NCBI GenBank assembly: GCA_004556545.1
Contig: SFGO01000001.1
Coordinates: forward strand, 1 to 64,000
Direction: 5' to 3'
DNA from: Clostridiales bacterium
GTDB taxonomy: Bacteria > Bacillota > Clostridia > Christensenellales > Aristaeellaceae
DNA: 64,000 nt
Below, piece by piece: positions 26,058 through 33,257 of this stretch; the first letter of the stretch is position 1, and every line of letters begins with the position of its first letter. The notes below the pieces were generated by a model. It made no database searches. It was not told the DNA's origin and saw only the letters and a program-made list of their open reading frames with translations. Made by a program: the position numbers and the translations under genes.

Positions 26058-26086
26058 AAGCCCAACGGAAGCGCTCCGTTGGGCTT
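26058..26086 (-). terminator. Terminator of the isomerase/epimerase gene
   Basis: AAGCCCAACGGA and TCCGTTGGGCTT form a perfect 12-bp stem; on the minus strand a TTTCTTGT tail follows. Confidence 0.85.
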
Positions 26087-26105
26087 ATGTTTGTTCAGAT
26101 GGAAC

Positions 26106-27020
26106 TTAGATGACGAAGTTCTCCATGTACTTCTTGCTCAGCCGCAGGGAATCCAGGATCTTTTCCCGGCTTCCTTCAAAAGCGCGGTCCTCGACTTCGA
26201 TGCACACAGGGCCGTCATAGCCGATGTCCGTCAAAGCGGAAACGTACCGGCCCCAGTCCACGTCGCCCAGTCCGGGCAGTTTGGGGGCCATGAACTCCAG
26301 CGGATAGGCCATGATGCCGACCTGATCCAGCTTGTCGTGATAAAGCTTGATATCCTTGAAATGCACATGGAAGATTTTGTCTTTGAACTCGTAAATAGGC
26401 TTGATGTAATCGATCATCTGCCATACGAAATGAGAGGGATCGTAGTTGATGCCCAGATTGTCCGAGGGAAGAATCTCAAAGACCTTTCGCCAGTTGGCGG
26501 GGGTGGTCATCAGGTTTTGTCCGCCGGGCCACTGGTCGGGGCCGAAAAGCATGGGGCAGTTTTCAATGCCGATCTTCACACCGTATTTTTCGGCTTCCGC
26601 AATGATAGGCGGCCATACTTCCTTGACCAGCTCCAGATTTTCTTCTACGGTTTTGGTCTGATCCCGGCCGATGAAGGTAGTGACCAGATTCACGCCCAGC
26701 TTGTGAGAAGCGCGGATGACCTTTTTCAGATGCTCCACGTTGGCGGCGCGCTTTTCCAGATCGGCGTCCATGGTGTTGGGGTAGAAGGCCAGAGAGGAAA
26801 TCTCCACGCCCTTCCTGGCGCAGTAGGCCAGAATTTCAGCGGCCTTTTCATCGGTCAGCTCGTCCACGTTGATATGGCTCACGCCCGCGTAACGGCGCTC
26901 CGCCTTGCCGCAGGGCCAGCAGGCCACTTCCACGCAGGAGAAGCCCATTTCCGACGCGGTGTCGATCATCTCTTCGAAGTTCCATCCGTCCAGAATCGCA
27001 CTGACAAATCCCAGTTTCAT
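26106..27020 (-). CDS. Sugar phosphate isomerase/epimerase (xylose isomerase-like TIM barrel)
   Basis: AP-endonuclease-2/xylose-isomerase-like barrel enzyme, 304 aa. Metal and catalytic positions expected for the family are visible: IGIENCPM (Glu), NYDPSHFVWQ (Asp/His), HVHFKDIK (His) and the final VCIEVEDR (Glu). Members act on keto-sugars, inositol derivatives or 3-ketoglycosides. GGAGGG precedes the ATG at 27018-27020; the frame is open further upstream without a good start. It diverges from an RbsBAC-type importer and an oxidoreductase, a set often used for uncommon sugars, polyols or 3-keto-sugars; the substrate is not determined by the sequence. Confidence 0.9.
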   Translation of the reverse strand: MKLGFVSAILDGWNFEEMIDTASEMGFSCVEVACWPCGKAERRYAGVSHINVDELTDEKAAEILAYCARKGVEISSLAFYPNTMDADLEKRAANVEHLKKVIRASHKLGVNLVTTFIGRDQTKTVEENLELVKEVWPPIIAEAEKYGVKIGIENCPMLFGPDQWPGGQNLMTTPANWRKVFEILPSDNLGINYDPSHFVWQMIDYIKPIYEFKDKIFHVHFKDIKLYHDKLDQVGIMAYPLEFMAPKLPGLGDVDWGRYVSALTDIGYDGPVCIEVEDRAFEGSREKILDSLRLSKKYMENFVI

Positions 27021-27063
27021 AAAAGAACCCTCCGTATCGTAATAGGGGTAAGCCCTCCTTTTT

Positions 27064-27093
27064 ATTATATCATGAGGGTCGAAAAAAAGTAAA
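27064..27093 (-). promoter_or_regulatory. Candidate promoter of the isomerase/epimerase gene
   Basis: On the minus strand: TTTACT (27088-27093), 18-bp spacer, TATAAT (27064-27069). Confidence 0.5.
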
Positions 27094-27190
27094 TATGGCC
27101 CCTTGCCGTCAAAAAGAATGATTTTGCGCCCTTCGCGGCTGAAAATGCGCTTTTTTCGACGGAAACGGGGGAAAAAGAAAGACGGGTTGA

Positions 27191-27223
27191 TTGACAGAAG
27201 CATAGGAGTATGTTATGCTTCTG
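27191..27223 (+). promoter_or_regulatory. SigA promoter of the RbsB-type operon with an overlapping 10-bp dyad operator
   Basis: TTGACA (27191-27196), 17-bp spacer, TATGCT (27214-27219). CAGAAGCATA (27195-27204) and TATGCTTCTG (27214-27223) are a perfect 10-bp inverted repeat nine bases apart, covering the end of the -35, the spacer and the whole -10. Binding here would block RNA polymerase, so a repressor is expected. Confidence 0.85.
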
Positions 27224-27315
27224 CCAAGCAAAAAGCGCGGACGAAAAGTGAATTTCTTTTTGCTCTGCGCCGGATGCGAAAACCATCCGAATGAATGAAA
27301 CGGAGGAAAAACACC

Positions 27316-28248
27316 ATGAAAAAGTTTCTGGCGATCGTTCTGACGCTGGCGCTGTGCCTGGGCCTGTGCTCCCTGGCTTCCGCCGAAACCTACAAGATCG
27401 GCATTCTGGCTCCCGCTGTGACCCACGGCTGGGTGGCCGGCGTGGCCTATCAGGCCGAGCAGCGCTGCAAGGAGCTGGCCGACACCGTCGAGTACAAGCT
27501 CTATACCTCCAATAACGCCGAAGAAATGACCACGCAGCTGGACGACCTCAAAACCTGGGGCGCTCAGGCCATCGTGGCGTTCCCCCAGTGGGAAGGCATG
27601 GAAGTGCCGATTCAGGCCGCCATTGACGAAGGCATCTATGTGGTGAACTTCGATATCGCCATCAACGCCGAGGGCGTGTACATGGTGACCGGCGACAACG
27701 AAGGCATGGGCATCGCGGGCGCGAAGTACATCGTGGATACCATCGGCACCGAAGGCACGGTCGTGGCTCTGCCCGTTCCCACCTCCGGCTCCGTCAGCGA
27801 GCTGCGCATGAAGGGCTTCACCGAGACCATGGCAGAAATCGCTCCCAACGTGAAGATCATCGAGTACGCCACCGAATTCAGCCGTGAAGCTGGCCTGAAG
27901 GACATGGCGGACATCCTGACCGCCAATCCCCAGATCGACGCCGTGTTCTCTCTGGACGATGAGACCTCCATGGGCGCTCTGCAGGCCATCGAAGACGCCG
28001 GCCGCACCGACATCAAGGTCATCACCGGCGGCGGCGGATGCCAGGAATACTTCAACATCATTGCTGCCAACGAGAATATCAACGTCTGCTCCGCTCTGTA
28101 CAGCCCCCTGATGGTCAAGGACGCTGTGGACGAAGCCGTGGCCCTGCTGAAGGGTGAAACCGTTGACCCCGTGAAGGTGATCCCCACCACCATCGTGGAT
28201 CGCTCCAACGTGGATCAGTATCTGGATCCCGAAAATACCGTGTATTGA
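27316..28248 (+). CDS. RbsB-type sugar ABC transporter substrate-binding protein
   Basis: Periplasmic-binding-protein-like (CUT2, PF13407 type) receptor for a monosaccharide or polyol. A signal peptide of 24 residues (MKKFLAIVLTLALCLGL, cleavage near ASA-ET) precedes the two-lobed fold: YKIGILAPAVTHGW, VVNFDIAINAEGVYMVTGDN, and the hinge-proximal VITGGGGCQEYFNII. Neither signal-peptide Cys has the G/A/S before it that a lipobox needs. Length 310 aa. ATG 27316 is chosen because CGGAGG lies at the right distance, over an in-frame ATG seven codons earlier. It is the first gene of an operon with ATPase, permease and oxidoreductase. Confidence 0.93.
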   Translation: MKKFLAIVLTLALCLGLCSLASAETYKIGILAPAVTHGWVAGVAYQAEQRCKELADTVEYKLYTSNNAEEMTTQLDDLKTWGAQAIVAFPQWEGMEVPIQAAIDEGIYVVNFDIAINAEGVYMVTGDNEGMGIAGAKYIVDTIGTEGTVVALPVPTSGSVSELRMKGFTETMAEIAPNVKIIEYATEFSREAGLKDMADILTANPQIDAVFSLDDETSMGALQAIEDAGRTDIKVITGGGGCQEYFNIIAANENINVCSALYSPLMVKDAVDEAVALLKGETVDPVKVIPTTIVDRSNVDQYLDPENTVY

Positions 28249-28261
28249 TCGGCATTTTCTC

Positions 28262-28293
28262 GGAAAGGGCCGTGGCTTGCCATGGCCCTTTCC
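28262..28293 (+). other. Intercistronic stem-loop after the binding-protein gene
   Basis: GGAAAGGGCC (28262-28271) pairs with GGCCCTTTCC (28284-28293), with TGG/CCA inside. No T-run follows; likely a 3'-end stabiliser giving more binding protein than membrane components. Confidence 0.6.
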
Positions 28294-28341
28294 GTTCTTC
28301 TGAAGCTTTTTTGGATGGAACTTTAGAACGGATGTGAACTC

Positions 28342-29820
28342 ATGAACCTTTCCATGCGTGGAATCGTGAAGTCCTTTGGCGCAAACGACGTGCTGAAATC
28401 CGTCGATTTTTCCCTCAAGGGGGGAGAAATCTGCGCGCTGCTGGGCGAAAACGGCGCCGGAAAAAGCACCCTGATGAATATTCTGGGCGGCGTTCTGCAG
28501 GCGGACGCCGGAACCATCGAGCTGGACGGCAAGCCCGTTCAATTCCATACGCCTCATCGGTCTCTGGAGGCGGGTATCGCCTTTATCCATCAGGAGCTGA
28601 ACCTGATCAACGATCTTCCCGTTTACGAGAATATGTTTATCGGCCGGGAGCTGAAGAAAAAAAGCGGCCTTCTGGATCATCGGGAAATGATCCGGCAGAC
28701 CCAGCAGTTCTTTGACGAGATGGGGCTGGATATCGCTCCCAGGGCCATGGTGTCCTCGCTGGACGCCTCTTACAAACAGATTGTCGAGATTTCCCGCGCG
28801 CTGATGATGAAGGCGTCCATCATCATTATGGATGAACCCACCACCTCTCTGACGGATCCGGAAATCGAGCGCGTTTTTGATATGCTGCGCACCCTGAAAG
28901 GACAGCAGGTAGGCGTGGTTTTTATCTCCCACAAGCTGCGTGAAGTGATGGAAATCTGCGACCGTTACACCGTTCTGCGGGACGGCGTGGTGGTAGCGGA
29001 CGGTCTGGTAAAAGACACCTCCATCAATCAACTGGCCTGCGATATGGTGGGTCACGCGGTGAAAACCGATTCTGCTCGCGGAAATACGACTGTGGGAGCA
29101 GAAGTGCTTCGGCTGGAAAACCTGACGCTGGAGCCTTATTACCGCAGTGTGAACCTTTCCGTCCATGCCGGAGAGGTTGTCGGCGTTACCGGCCTTCTGG
29201 GCGATGGCCGCAGCGAGCTTTTCCGCACGGTGTTTGGCGACATGGGCAAATATGAAGGACAGATTTTTCTGAACGAAAAGCCCGTGACGATCCATTCCAC
29301 CCGGCAGGCGCTTCAGATGGGCATCGGCTATCTGCCCCGCAACCGCAAGGAAAACGGCATCATCAAGGATATGTCCATTTTGGAGAACGGCTCCATCGTT
29401 ACATGGCCCCGGCTGACCCGGTTCGGCCTCATTGACCGAAAGAAACAGCTGGCGGAGTTTGACAGGCAGCGTCAGGAACTGGGCATTAAAATGGAAAAAC
29501 CGGACGATTCCATTACCAGCCTGTCCGGCGGCAACCAGCAGAAGGTGGTGCTGGCCAAGTGGCTCAGCGCGCGGCCCGGACTGCTGATTCTGGATAACCC
29601 CACGCAGGGCGTGGACGTAGGCGCAAAGGAGGATATTTACGATATTATTCTCCGGCTGGCGGAAGCAGGCGTGGCGGTGGTTGTGCTCTCCAACGAGGCA
29701 CAGGAGATCATCCGCGTATGCGACCGCGCCTACGTTATGTACCATGGCGACATCCGCGCTCAGGTACAGGGCGAAACCATGAACGAACAGGAAATGATGC
29801 GGCTGGCTACCGGCGGCTGA
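28342..29820 (+). CDS. RbsA/MglA-type sugar ABC transporter ATP-binding protein (tandem NBDs)
   Basis: Energises the CUT2 importer. NBD1 (about 1-235): Walker A GENGAGKST, Q-loop HQELN, Walker B IIIMDEPTTS, H-loop ISHKLRE. NBD2 (about 250-490): Walker-A-like GLLGDGRSE, signature LSGGNQQKV, Walker B LLILDNPTQG. In NBD2 the catalytic Glu after the Walker B Asp is Asn and the Walker A lacks the Gly-Lys-Ser core, so NBD2 looks unable to hydrolyse ATP; NBD1 keeps Glu but has a degenerate signature (LDASYKQIVEI). One active composite site is expected. Length 492 aa. The permease gene follows after 14 bases. Confidence 0.95.
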   Translation: MNLSMRGIVKSFGANDVLKSVDFSLKGGEICALLGENGAGKSTLMNILGGVLQADAGTIELDGKPVQFHTPHRSLEAGIAFIHQELNLINDLPVYENMFIGRELKKKSGLLDHREMIRQTQQFFDEMGLDIAPRAMVSSLDASYKQIVEISRALMMKASIIIMDEPTTSLTDPEIERVFDMLRTLKGQQVGVVFISHKLREVMEICDRYTVLRDGVVVADGLVKDTSINQLACDMVGHAVKTDSARGNTTVGAEVLRLENLTLEPYYRSVNLSVHAGEVVGVTGLLGDGRSELFRTVFGDMGKYEGQIFLNEKPVTIHSTRQALQMGIGYLPRNRKENGIIKDMSILENGSIVTWPRLTRFGLIDRKKQLAEFDRQRQELGIKMEKPDDSITSLSGGNQQKVVLAKWLSARPGLLILDNPTQGVDVGAKEDIYDIILRLAEAGVAVVVLSNEAQEIIRVCDRAYVMYHGDIRAQVQGETMNEQEMMRLATGG

Positions 29821-29834
29821 GGAGGTACATTCCA

Positions 29835-30878
29835 ATGACTGTTGCAAAGCAAAAGAAAGAAACGTTTTTCCAGCGGGTCGCCCGGGAATGGAAAACGAAC
29901 CCCATGTTCTCCACCGGCTGCGTGCTGGTGCTGATGATCGTCATCCAGACCGTTGCGCTGGGCTTTAACGACGCCAGCTTCGGCGCGTGGCTGCAGCGCT
30001 GGGGCAAAAACTGGATCAATATTCTGCGCAACAACGCGGGCGTAGGCATTGTGGCGCTGGGAATGACCTTTGTGATTATTTCCGGCGGCATTGATCTGGC
30101 CGTCGGCTCCACCATGGTCGCCATCGGCGCGGTGCTGATGTTCATCATCAACGGCTATCCCGCCGGTCTGCTGACCTCGATTGGGATCACCGGGGTGCCC
30201 GCCTATATCATCGGTATTTTGGCCGCCCTGCTGGTGGGCTGTCTGATCGGCACCATCAACGGTACGCTGATTGCCCGCAGCAAGCTGCCTGCCTTTATTG
30301 TGACGCTGGGCATGATGAAGATCTGCCGCAGCGTGACCCAGCAATGCATGCAGACCGTGGCTGTCAAGGTTCCCACCGGCTTTCTGGCGATTGCCAATAC
30401 CAAAATCGGCGGCGAAACCGTGCTGCCCATTCTGTATTGGCTGGTCATCGCGGCGATCCTGTATGTGGTCTCCCGGCATACGCCCTTTGGACGGCAGATC
30501 TATGCCATTGGCTCCAACGAGCGCACGGCGCGGCTGTCCGGCGTGAACGTAGAAAAGGTGAAGACGTGGATTTATATCCTGATGGGCGCGCTGGTTTCCG
30601 TGACGGCTGTCATTCAGATTGCCCGCATCGGCTCGATGGACTATGCCAACGCCGGCAGCGGCTATGAAATGGACGCAATCGCCGCAGTAGTGGTGGGCGG
30701 AACGAGCATGGCCGGCGGCAAGGGCTCCATCGTGGGTACGGTGCTGGGCATGCTGATTATCGCCGTGATGAACAACCTGCTGAATCTGATGGGCGTTCCT
30801 CCGTTTCTGCGGGAAGCCTTCAAGGGCTTTATCGTAATCGTGGCCGTCCTTTTGCAGAAGAAGGAATCTGCGAACTAA
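29835..30878 (+). CDS. RbsC-type sugar ABC transporter permease
   Basis: Integral membrane subunit of the CUT2 importer, 347 aa with about nine to ten helices. Family features are ALGMTFVIISGGIDLAVGSTM, LPAFIVTLGMMKI and the cytoplasmic coupling stretch YAIGSNERTARLSGVNVEKVK, then AIAAVVVGGTSMAGGKGSIVGT. ATG 29835 has GAGGAGG just upstream, excluding the longer open frame that overlaps the ATPase gene. Confidence 0.95.
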   Translation: MTVAKQKKETFFQRVAREWKTNPMFSTGCVLVLMIVIQTVALGFNDASFGAWLQRWGKNWINILRNNAGVGIVALGMTFVIISGGIDLAVGSTMVAIGAVLMFIINGYPAGLLTSIGITGVPAYIIGILAALLVGCLIGTINGTLIARSKLPAFIVTLGMMKICRSVTQQCMQTVAVKVPTGFLAIANTKIGGETVLPILYWLVIAAILYVVSRHTPFGRQIYAIGSNERTARLSGVNVEKVKTWIYILMGALVSVTAVIQIARIGSMDYANAGSGYEMDAIAAVVVGGTSMAGGKGSIVGTVLGMLIIAVMNNLLNLMGVPPFLREAFKGFIVIVAVLLQKKESAN

Positions 30879-30906
30879 ACCATCCGACGTGGGAGGAGGA
30901 AAACCC

Positions 30907-31953
30907 ATGCTTCGTATTGGTGTCATTGGTTGCGGAAAAATTGCGCAGGTACGCCATCTGCCCGAATATGCGGAAAATCCGGACGTACAGATCGCGGCGC
31001 TGGCGGATCTGAATCTGGAAAGGACGAAGGAGTTGGCGCAGCGCTACGGTGCGAAAGCCTATGCTTCCGACAAGGAGCTGCTTGCCGATCCCTCCATTGA
31101 CGCGGTAAGCATCTGCTCCGCCAACAACAGCCACGCCGAAATGGCCATTGCGGCGCTGAAAGCCGGGAAACATGTGCTTTGCGAAAAGCCCATGGCTACC
31201 ACGCTGGAGGACTGCGAGGCTATGGTCAAGGCTGCCGAGCAGGCCGGAAAGCTTCTGATGATCGACCAGAACCAGCGTCTGGCCCCTGCTCATCAGAAGG
31301 CGCGCGAATGGATTCGCGCCGGGAAAATCGGCAAGCCGCTGACGTTTCGCACCCGTTTCGCTCATGGCGGCCCGGAAACATGGAGCGTTGACCAAGGCTC
31401 CGGCACCTGGTTTTTTGACAAGAAACGGGCGGCAATGGGGGCGTTGGCTGATTTGGGCGTCCATAAAACCGATTTGATTCAATTTCTGCTGGACCAGCAG
31501 GTAACGGAAGTAACGGCCTTTTTGAGCACGCTGGATAAGTGCTTTTCTGACGGCTCACCCATTACGGTGGATGATAATGCCCTGTGCGTATACAAAATGT
31601 CCGGCGGGGCTGTGGGTACAATGACGGCTTCATGGACACACTATGGCTCGGAGGATAATTCCACTGAAATCGACGGAAGCGAAGGCATTCTGCGTATTTA
31701 TGCGGACCCGGAGCATGTGTTAGTGCTGAAACGCAAGGATGGAACCAGCGAGTTCTGGGACGGCGGGGCGATTCAGACCAACGATGAACAGACCAACTCC
31801 GGGATCATTGATCTGTTCGTGGAATGCCTGAAGAATCCCTCGAAGGAAGGAATTCCGGCTGCCAGCGTTCTCCCGGCTATGCGTGCTGTTTTCGCGGCAA
31901 TGCAGTCCTCAGAAGAAGGCCGAGTGATCCGGATAAACGGAAACGAGCGCTGA
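30907..31953 (+). CDS. Gfo/Idh/MocA-family NAD(P)-dependent oxidoreductase
   Basis: Sugar or polyol dehydrogenase of 348 aa. The N-terminal Rossmann domain starts with LRIGVIGCGKIAQVRHLPEY (GxGxxA nucleotide loop, residues 8-13) and contains the catalytic Lys motif CEKPMATT near residue 95. The C-terminal alpha/beta substrate domain includes GALADLGVHKTDL with the catalytic His. GGGAGGAGG precedes ATG 30907. It is the last gene of the importer operon; with the divergent isomerase/epimerase it suggests oxidation and isomerisation of the imported sugar or inositol-like compound. Confidence 0.94.
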   Translation: MLRIGVIGCGKIAQVRHLPEYAENPDVQIAALADLNLERTKELAQRYGAKAYASDKELLADPSIDAVSICSANNSHAEMAIAALKAGKHVLCEKPMATTLEDCEAMVKAAEQAGKLLMIDQNQRLAPAHQKAREWIRAGKIGKPLTFRTRFAHGGPETWSVDQGSGTWFFDKKRAAMGALADLGVHKTDLIQFLLDQQVTEVTAFLSTLDKCFSDGSPITVDDNALCVYKMSGGAVGTMTASWTHYGSEDNSTEIDGSEGILRIYADPEHVLVLKRKDGTSEFWDGGAIQTNDEQTNSGIIDLFVECLKNPSKEGIPAASVLPAMRAVFAAMQSSEEGRVIRINGNER

Positions 31954-31997
31954 AGGTATCTGTTGTTTTCGGCCTGAATACCACCGCAGGAAACGCC

Positions 31998-32026
31998 TTG
32001 ACAGCAGCCCGGAAAGCTACTATAAT
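31998..32026 (+). promoter_or_regulatory. Near-consensus SigA promoter of the structured RNA gene
   Basis: TTGACA (31998-32003), 17-bp spacer, TATAAT (32021-32026): a consensus hexamer pair at ideal spacing, stronger than any other promoter in the window. Start of transcription near 32033. Confidence 0.9.
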
Positions 32027-32032
32027 AAGGTC

Positions 32033-32256
32033 ATGACCACCTGAAGTGTGCGCCAGTGCTCCATTTTTACCCACATTTCATAAAACGGAGCTCGTGTCCG
32101 TTCGGCGGATGTCATGCCCCCGTGGAAACACGCCAGGGGAAGGCAGAAACCGGAGGTAGAGCACCGGCCTGCTGTTAACATAGCGGGTGAAAAAATGGGG
32201 TGCAGCGGCACTTTGGGGTTATTGAAAAGCTCCTCGGATTTTCCGGGGAGCTTTTT
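32033..32256 (+). ncRNA. Unidentified structured non-coding RNA of about 220 nt
   Basis: No open frame with a ribosome site lies between the strong promoter and the terminator. The two ends pair: 32040-32048 with 32209-32217 (9 bp), then after an internal loop 32056-32068 with 32191-32203 (13 bp) and 32069-32072 with 32185-32188 (4 bp). The inner part contains a CGTG-GAAA-CACG hairpin (121-132 of the 32 kb block) stacked beneath CCCC/GGGG, and TCCG/CGGA at 32097-32109. A terminator (32225-32256) ends it. The rod-like outer helix with internal loops recalls 6S RNA, but the apical part is branched and no 6S, SRP, RNase P, tmRNA or riboswitch signature was recognised. Confidence 0.75.
32225..32256 (+). 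terminator. Intrinsic terminator of the structured RNA
   Basis: AAAAGCTCC with TCGG pairs with CCG and GGAGCTTTTT, a compact hairpin with U-tail about 185 bases before the IclR start. Confidence 0.93.
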
Positions 32257-32362
32257 GTATGCCTGCCGTGGGGCAAGGGGGATAGAAGAGCGCTGGAAAG
32301 CGTTTTTTCTTTGGCTCAAACAGAAGGAATCGTCTTCTTTCACAGAATCAAGGATTTTAAGA

Positions 32363-32391
32363 TTGACTTTTGATGGGAAAAGAAGTAAAAT
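32363..32391 (+). promoter_or_regulatory. SigA promoter of the IclR-kdgA-kdgK operon
   Basis: TTGACT (32363-32368), 17-bp spacer, TAAAAT (32386-32391). It lies downstream of the RNA terminator, so the IclR gene does not depend on the RNA's promoter. Confidence 0.75.
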
Positions 32392-32400
32392 AAGTTTGTC

Positions 32401-32415
32401 GGGAACAGCGTTCCC
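32401..32415 (+). promoter_or_regulatory. Candidate IclR operator
   Basis: GGGAACAGCGTTCCC is a perfect 6-bp dyad with a three-base centre placed at about +4 to +18 of the IclR transcript, where a bound repressor would block initiation. The spacing suits IclR-family dimers. Confidence 0.7.
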
Positions 32416-32440
32416 ATATGTGAACAAAAGAAGGGATCGA

Positions 32441-33202
32441 ATGGCCGAAATTCCGAACAGAACGCTGCAGCGAGGGCTGGAAATGCTGGAAATCCTTAGT
32501 GCGCATCCGCAGGGAATGGCACTGTGCGACCTGACGCACACGATGAACCTGCCGCGCTCCACGGCCTATAATCTGCTGCAAACGCTGGTTTGCTTAGGGT
32601 ATGCCGTTCCGTCGGCGGATGGCGGAAAATACGTGATGAGCTCCCGGGTATTCGAAATCGGTTCCGCCGGAATGCAGGATCGGGACGCTATGCCTTTTCT
32701 GCGGGAGGGGATGCGGCAGATTCAGTCGGAACTGAACGAGACGGTGCATCTGGGCGTTCGTTCCGGCAGCGAGACGCTGTACATTGACAAACTGGATTCT
32801 ACGCGGGCCATTCGGATGAGTAGTCGGGTAGGAACCCGGATGCCGCTGTACTGCACCGCGCTTGGTAAAGCACTACTGTCCGGCATGACGGACGATCAGA
32901 TTCGCCGCCTGTACGGGCAGGAGAAGCTGAAAGCCTATACGCCCCACACCATTACGGATGTGGAGACGCTGCTTTCCCAAATGGAGACGATTCGCCAGGA
33001 CGGCTATGCGGTGGAGCGTGAGGAAAACGAACCCAACGTCTGCTGCGTGGCAGTTCCGCTGCATAACGCAGCCGGCGAGGCGGTTTACGCCATGAGCGTA
33101 TCTGCCCCCGCTTTCCGAATGCAGGAGGAGGAGCTTCGCCGCTGCGTAGAATTACTCGGAGAAATTCGTGACAGGATCGAACCTTATCTGAAAACGCTCT
33201 AA
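32441..33202 (+). CDS. IclR-family transcriptional regulator, probable KDG/uronate regulator
   Basis: 253-aa regulator: N-terminal winged helix (LQRGLEMLEILSAHPQGMALCDLTHTMNLPRSTAYNLLQTL, about 8-60) and a C-terminal effector-binding GAF-like IclR domain with GTRMPLYCTALGKALLSGM and NVCCVAVPLHNAAGEAVYAMSVSAP. AGAAGGG precedes ATG 32441; an upstream in-frame extension would run through the structured RNA and is rejected. The next genes are KDPG aldolase and KDG kinase, so KDG or a related keto-deoxy acid is the likely effector, as in KdgR-type IclR regulators. Autoregulation through the GGGAAC dyad is likely. Confidence 0.93.
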   Translation: MAEIPNRTLQRGLEMLEILSAHPQGMALCDLTHTMNLPRSTAYNLLQTLVCLGYAVPSADGGKYVMSSRVFEIGSAGMQDRDAMPFLREGMRQIQSELNETVHLGVRSGSETLYIDKLDSTRAIRMSSRVGTRMPLYCTALGKALLSGMTDDQIRRLYGQEKLKAYTPHTITDVETLLSQMETIRQDGYAVEREENEPNVCCVAVPLHNAAGEAVYAMSVSAPAFRMQEEELRRCVELLGEIRDRIEPYLKTL

Positions 33203-33257
33203 CGAGGTTCAGATGAAAAGCGCCTTACAGGCGAATAAAAACAGGAGGAAAAATGCA

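Noticed and set aside
27109..29847. Long minus-strand frame opposite the RbsB/RbsA-type genes
   Set aside because: It crosses an operator-bearing promoter and two clear genes, and has no family features.
32033..32256. A riboswitch leader of the IclR gene
   Set aside because: The transcript ends in a terminator, the IclR gene has its own promoter and operator, and no known aptamer signature was recognised. Not excluded, but a free RNA fits better.
31954..32440. A long N-terminal extension of the IclR protein starting near 32114
   Set aside because: It would translate through the structured RNA, its terminator and the IclR promoter; ATG 32441 with AGAAGGG gives the normal family length.
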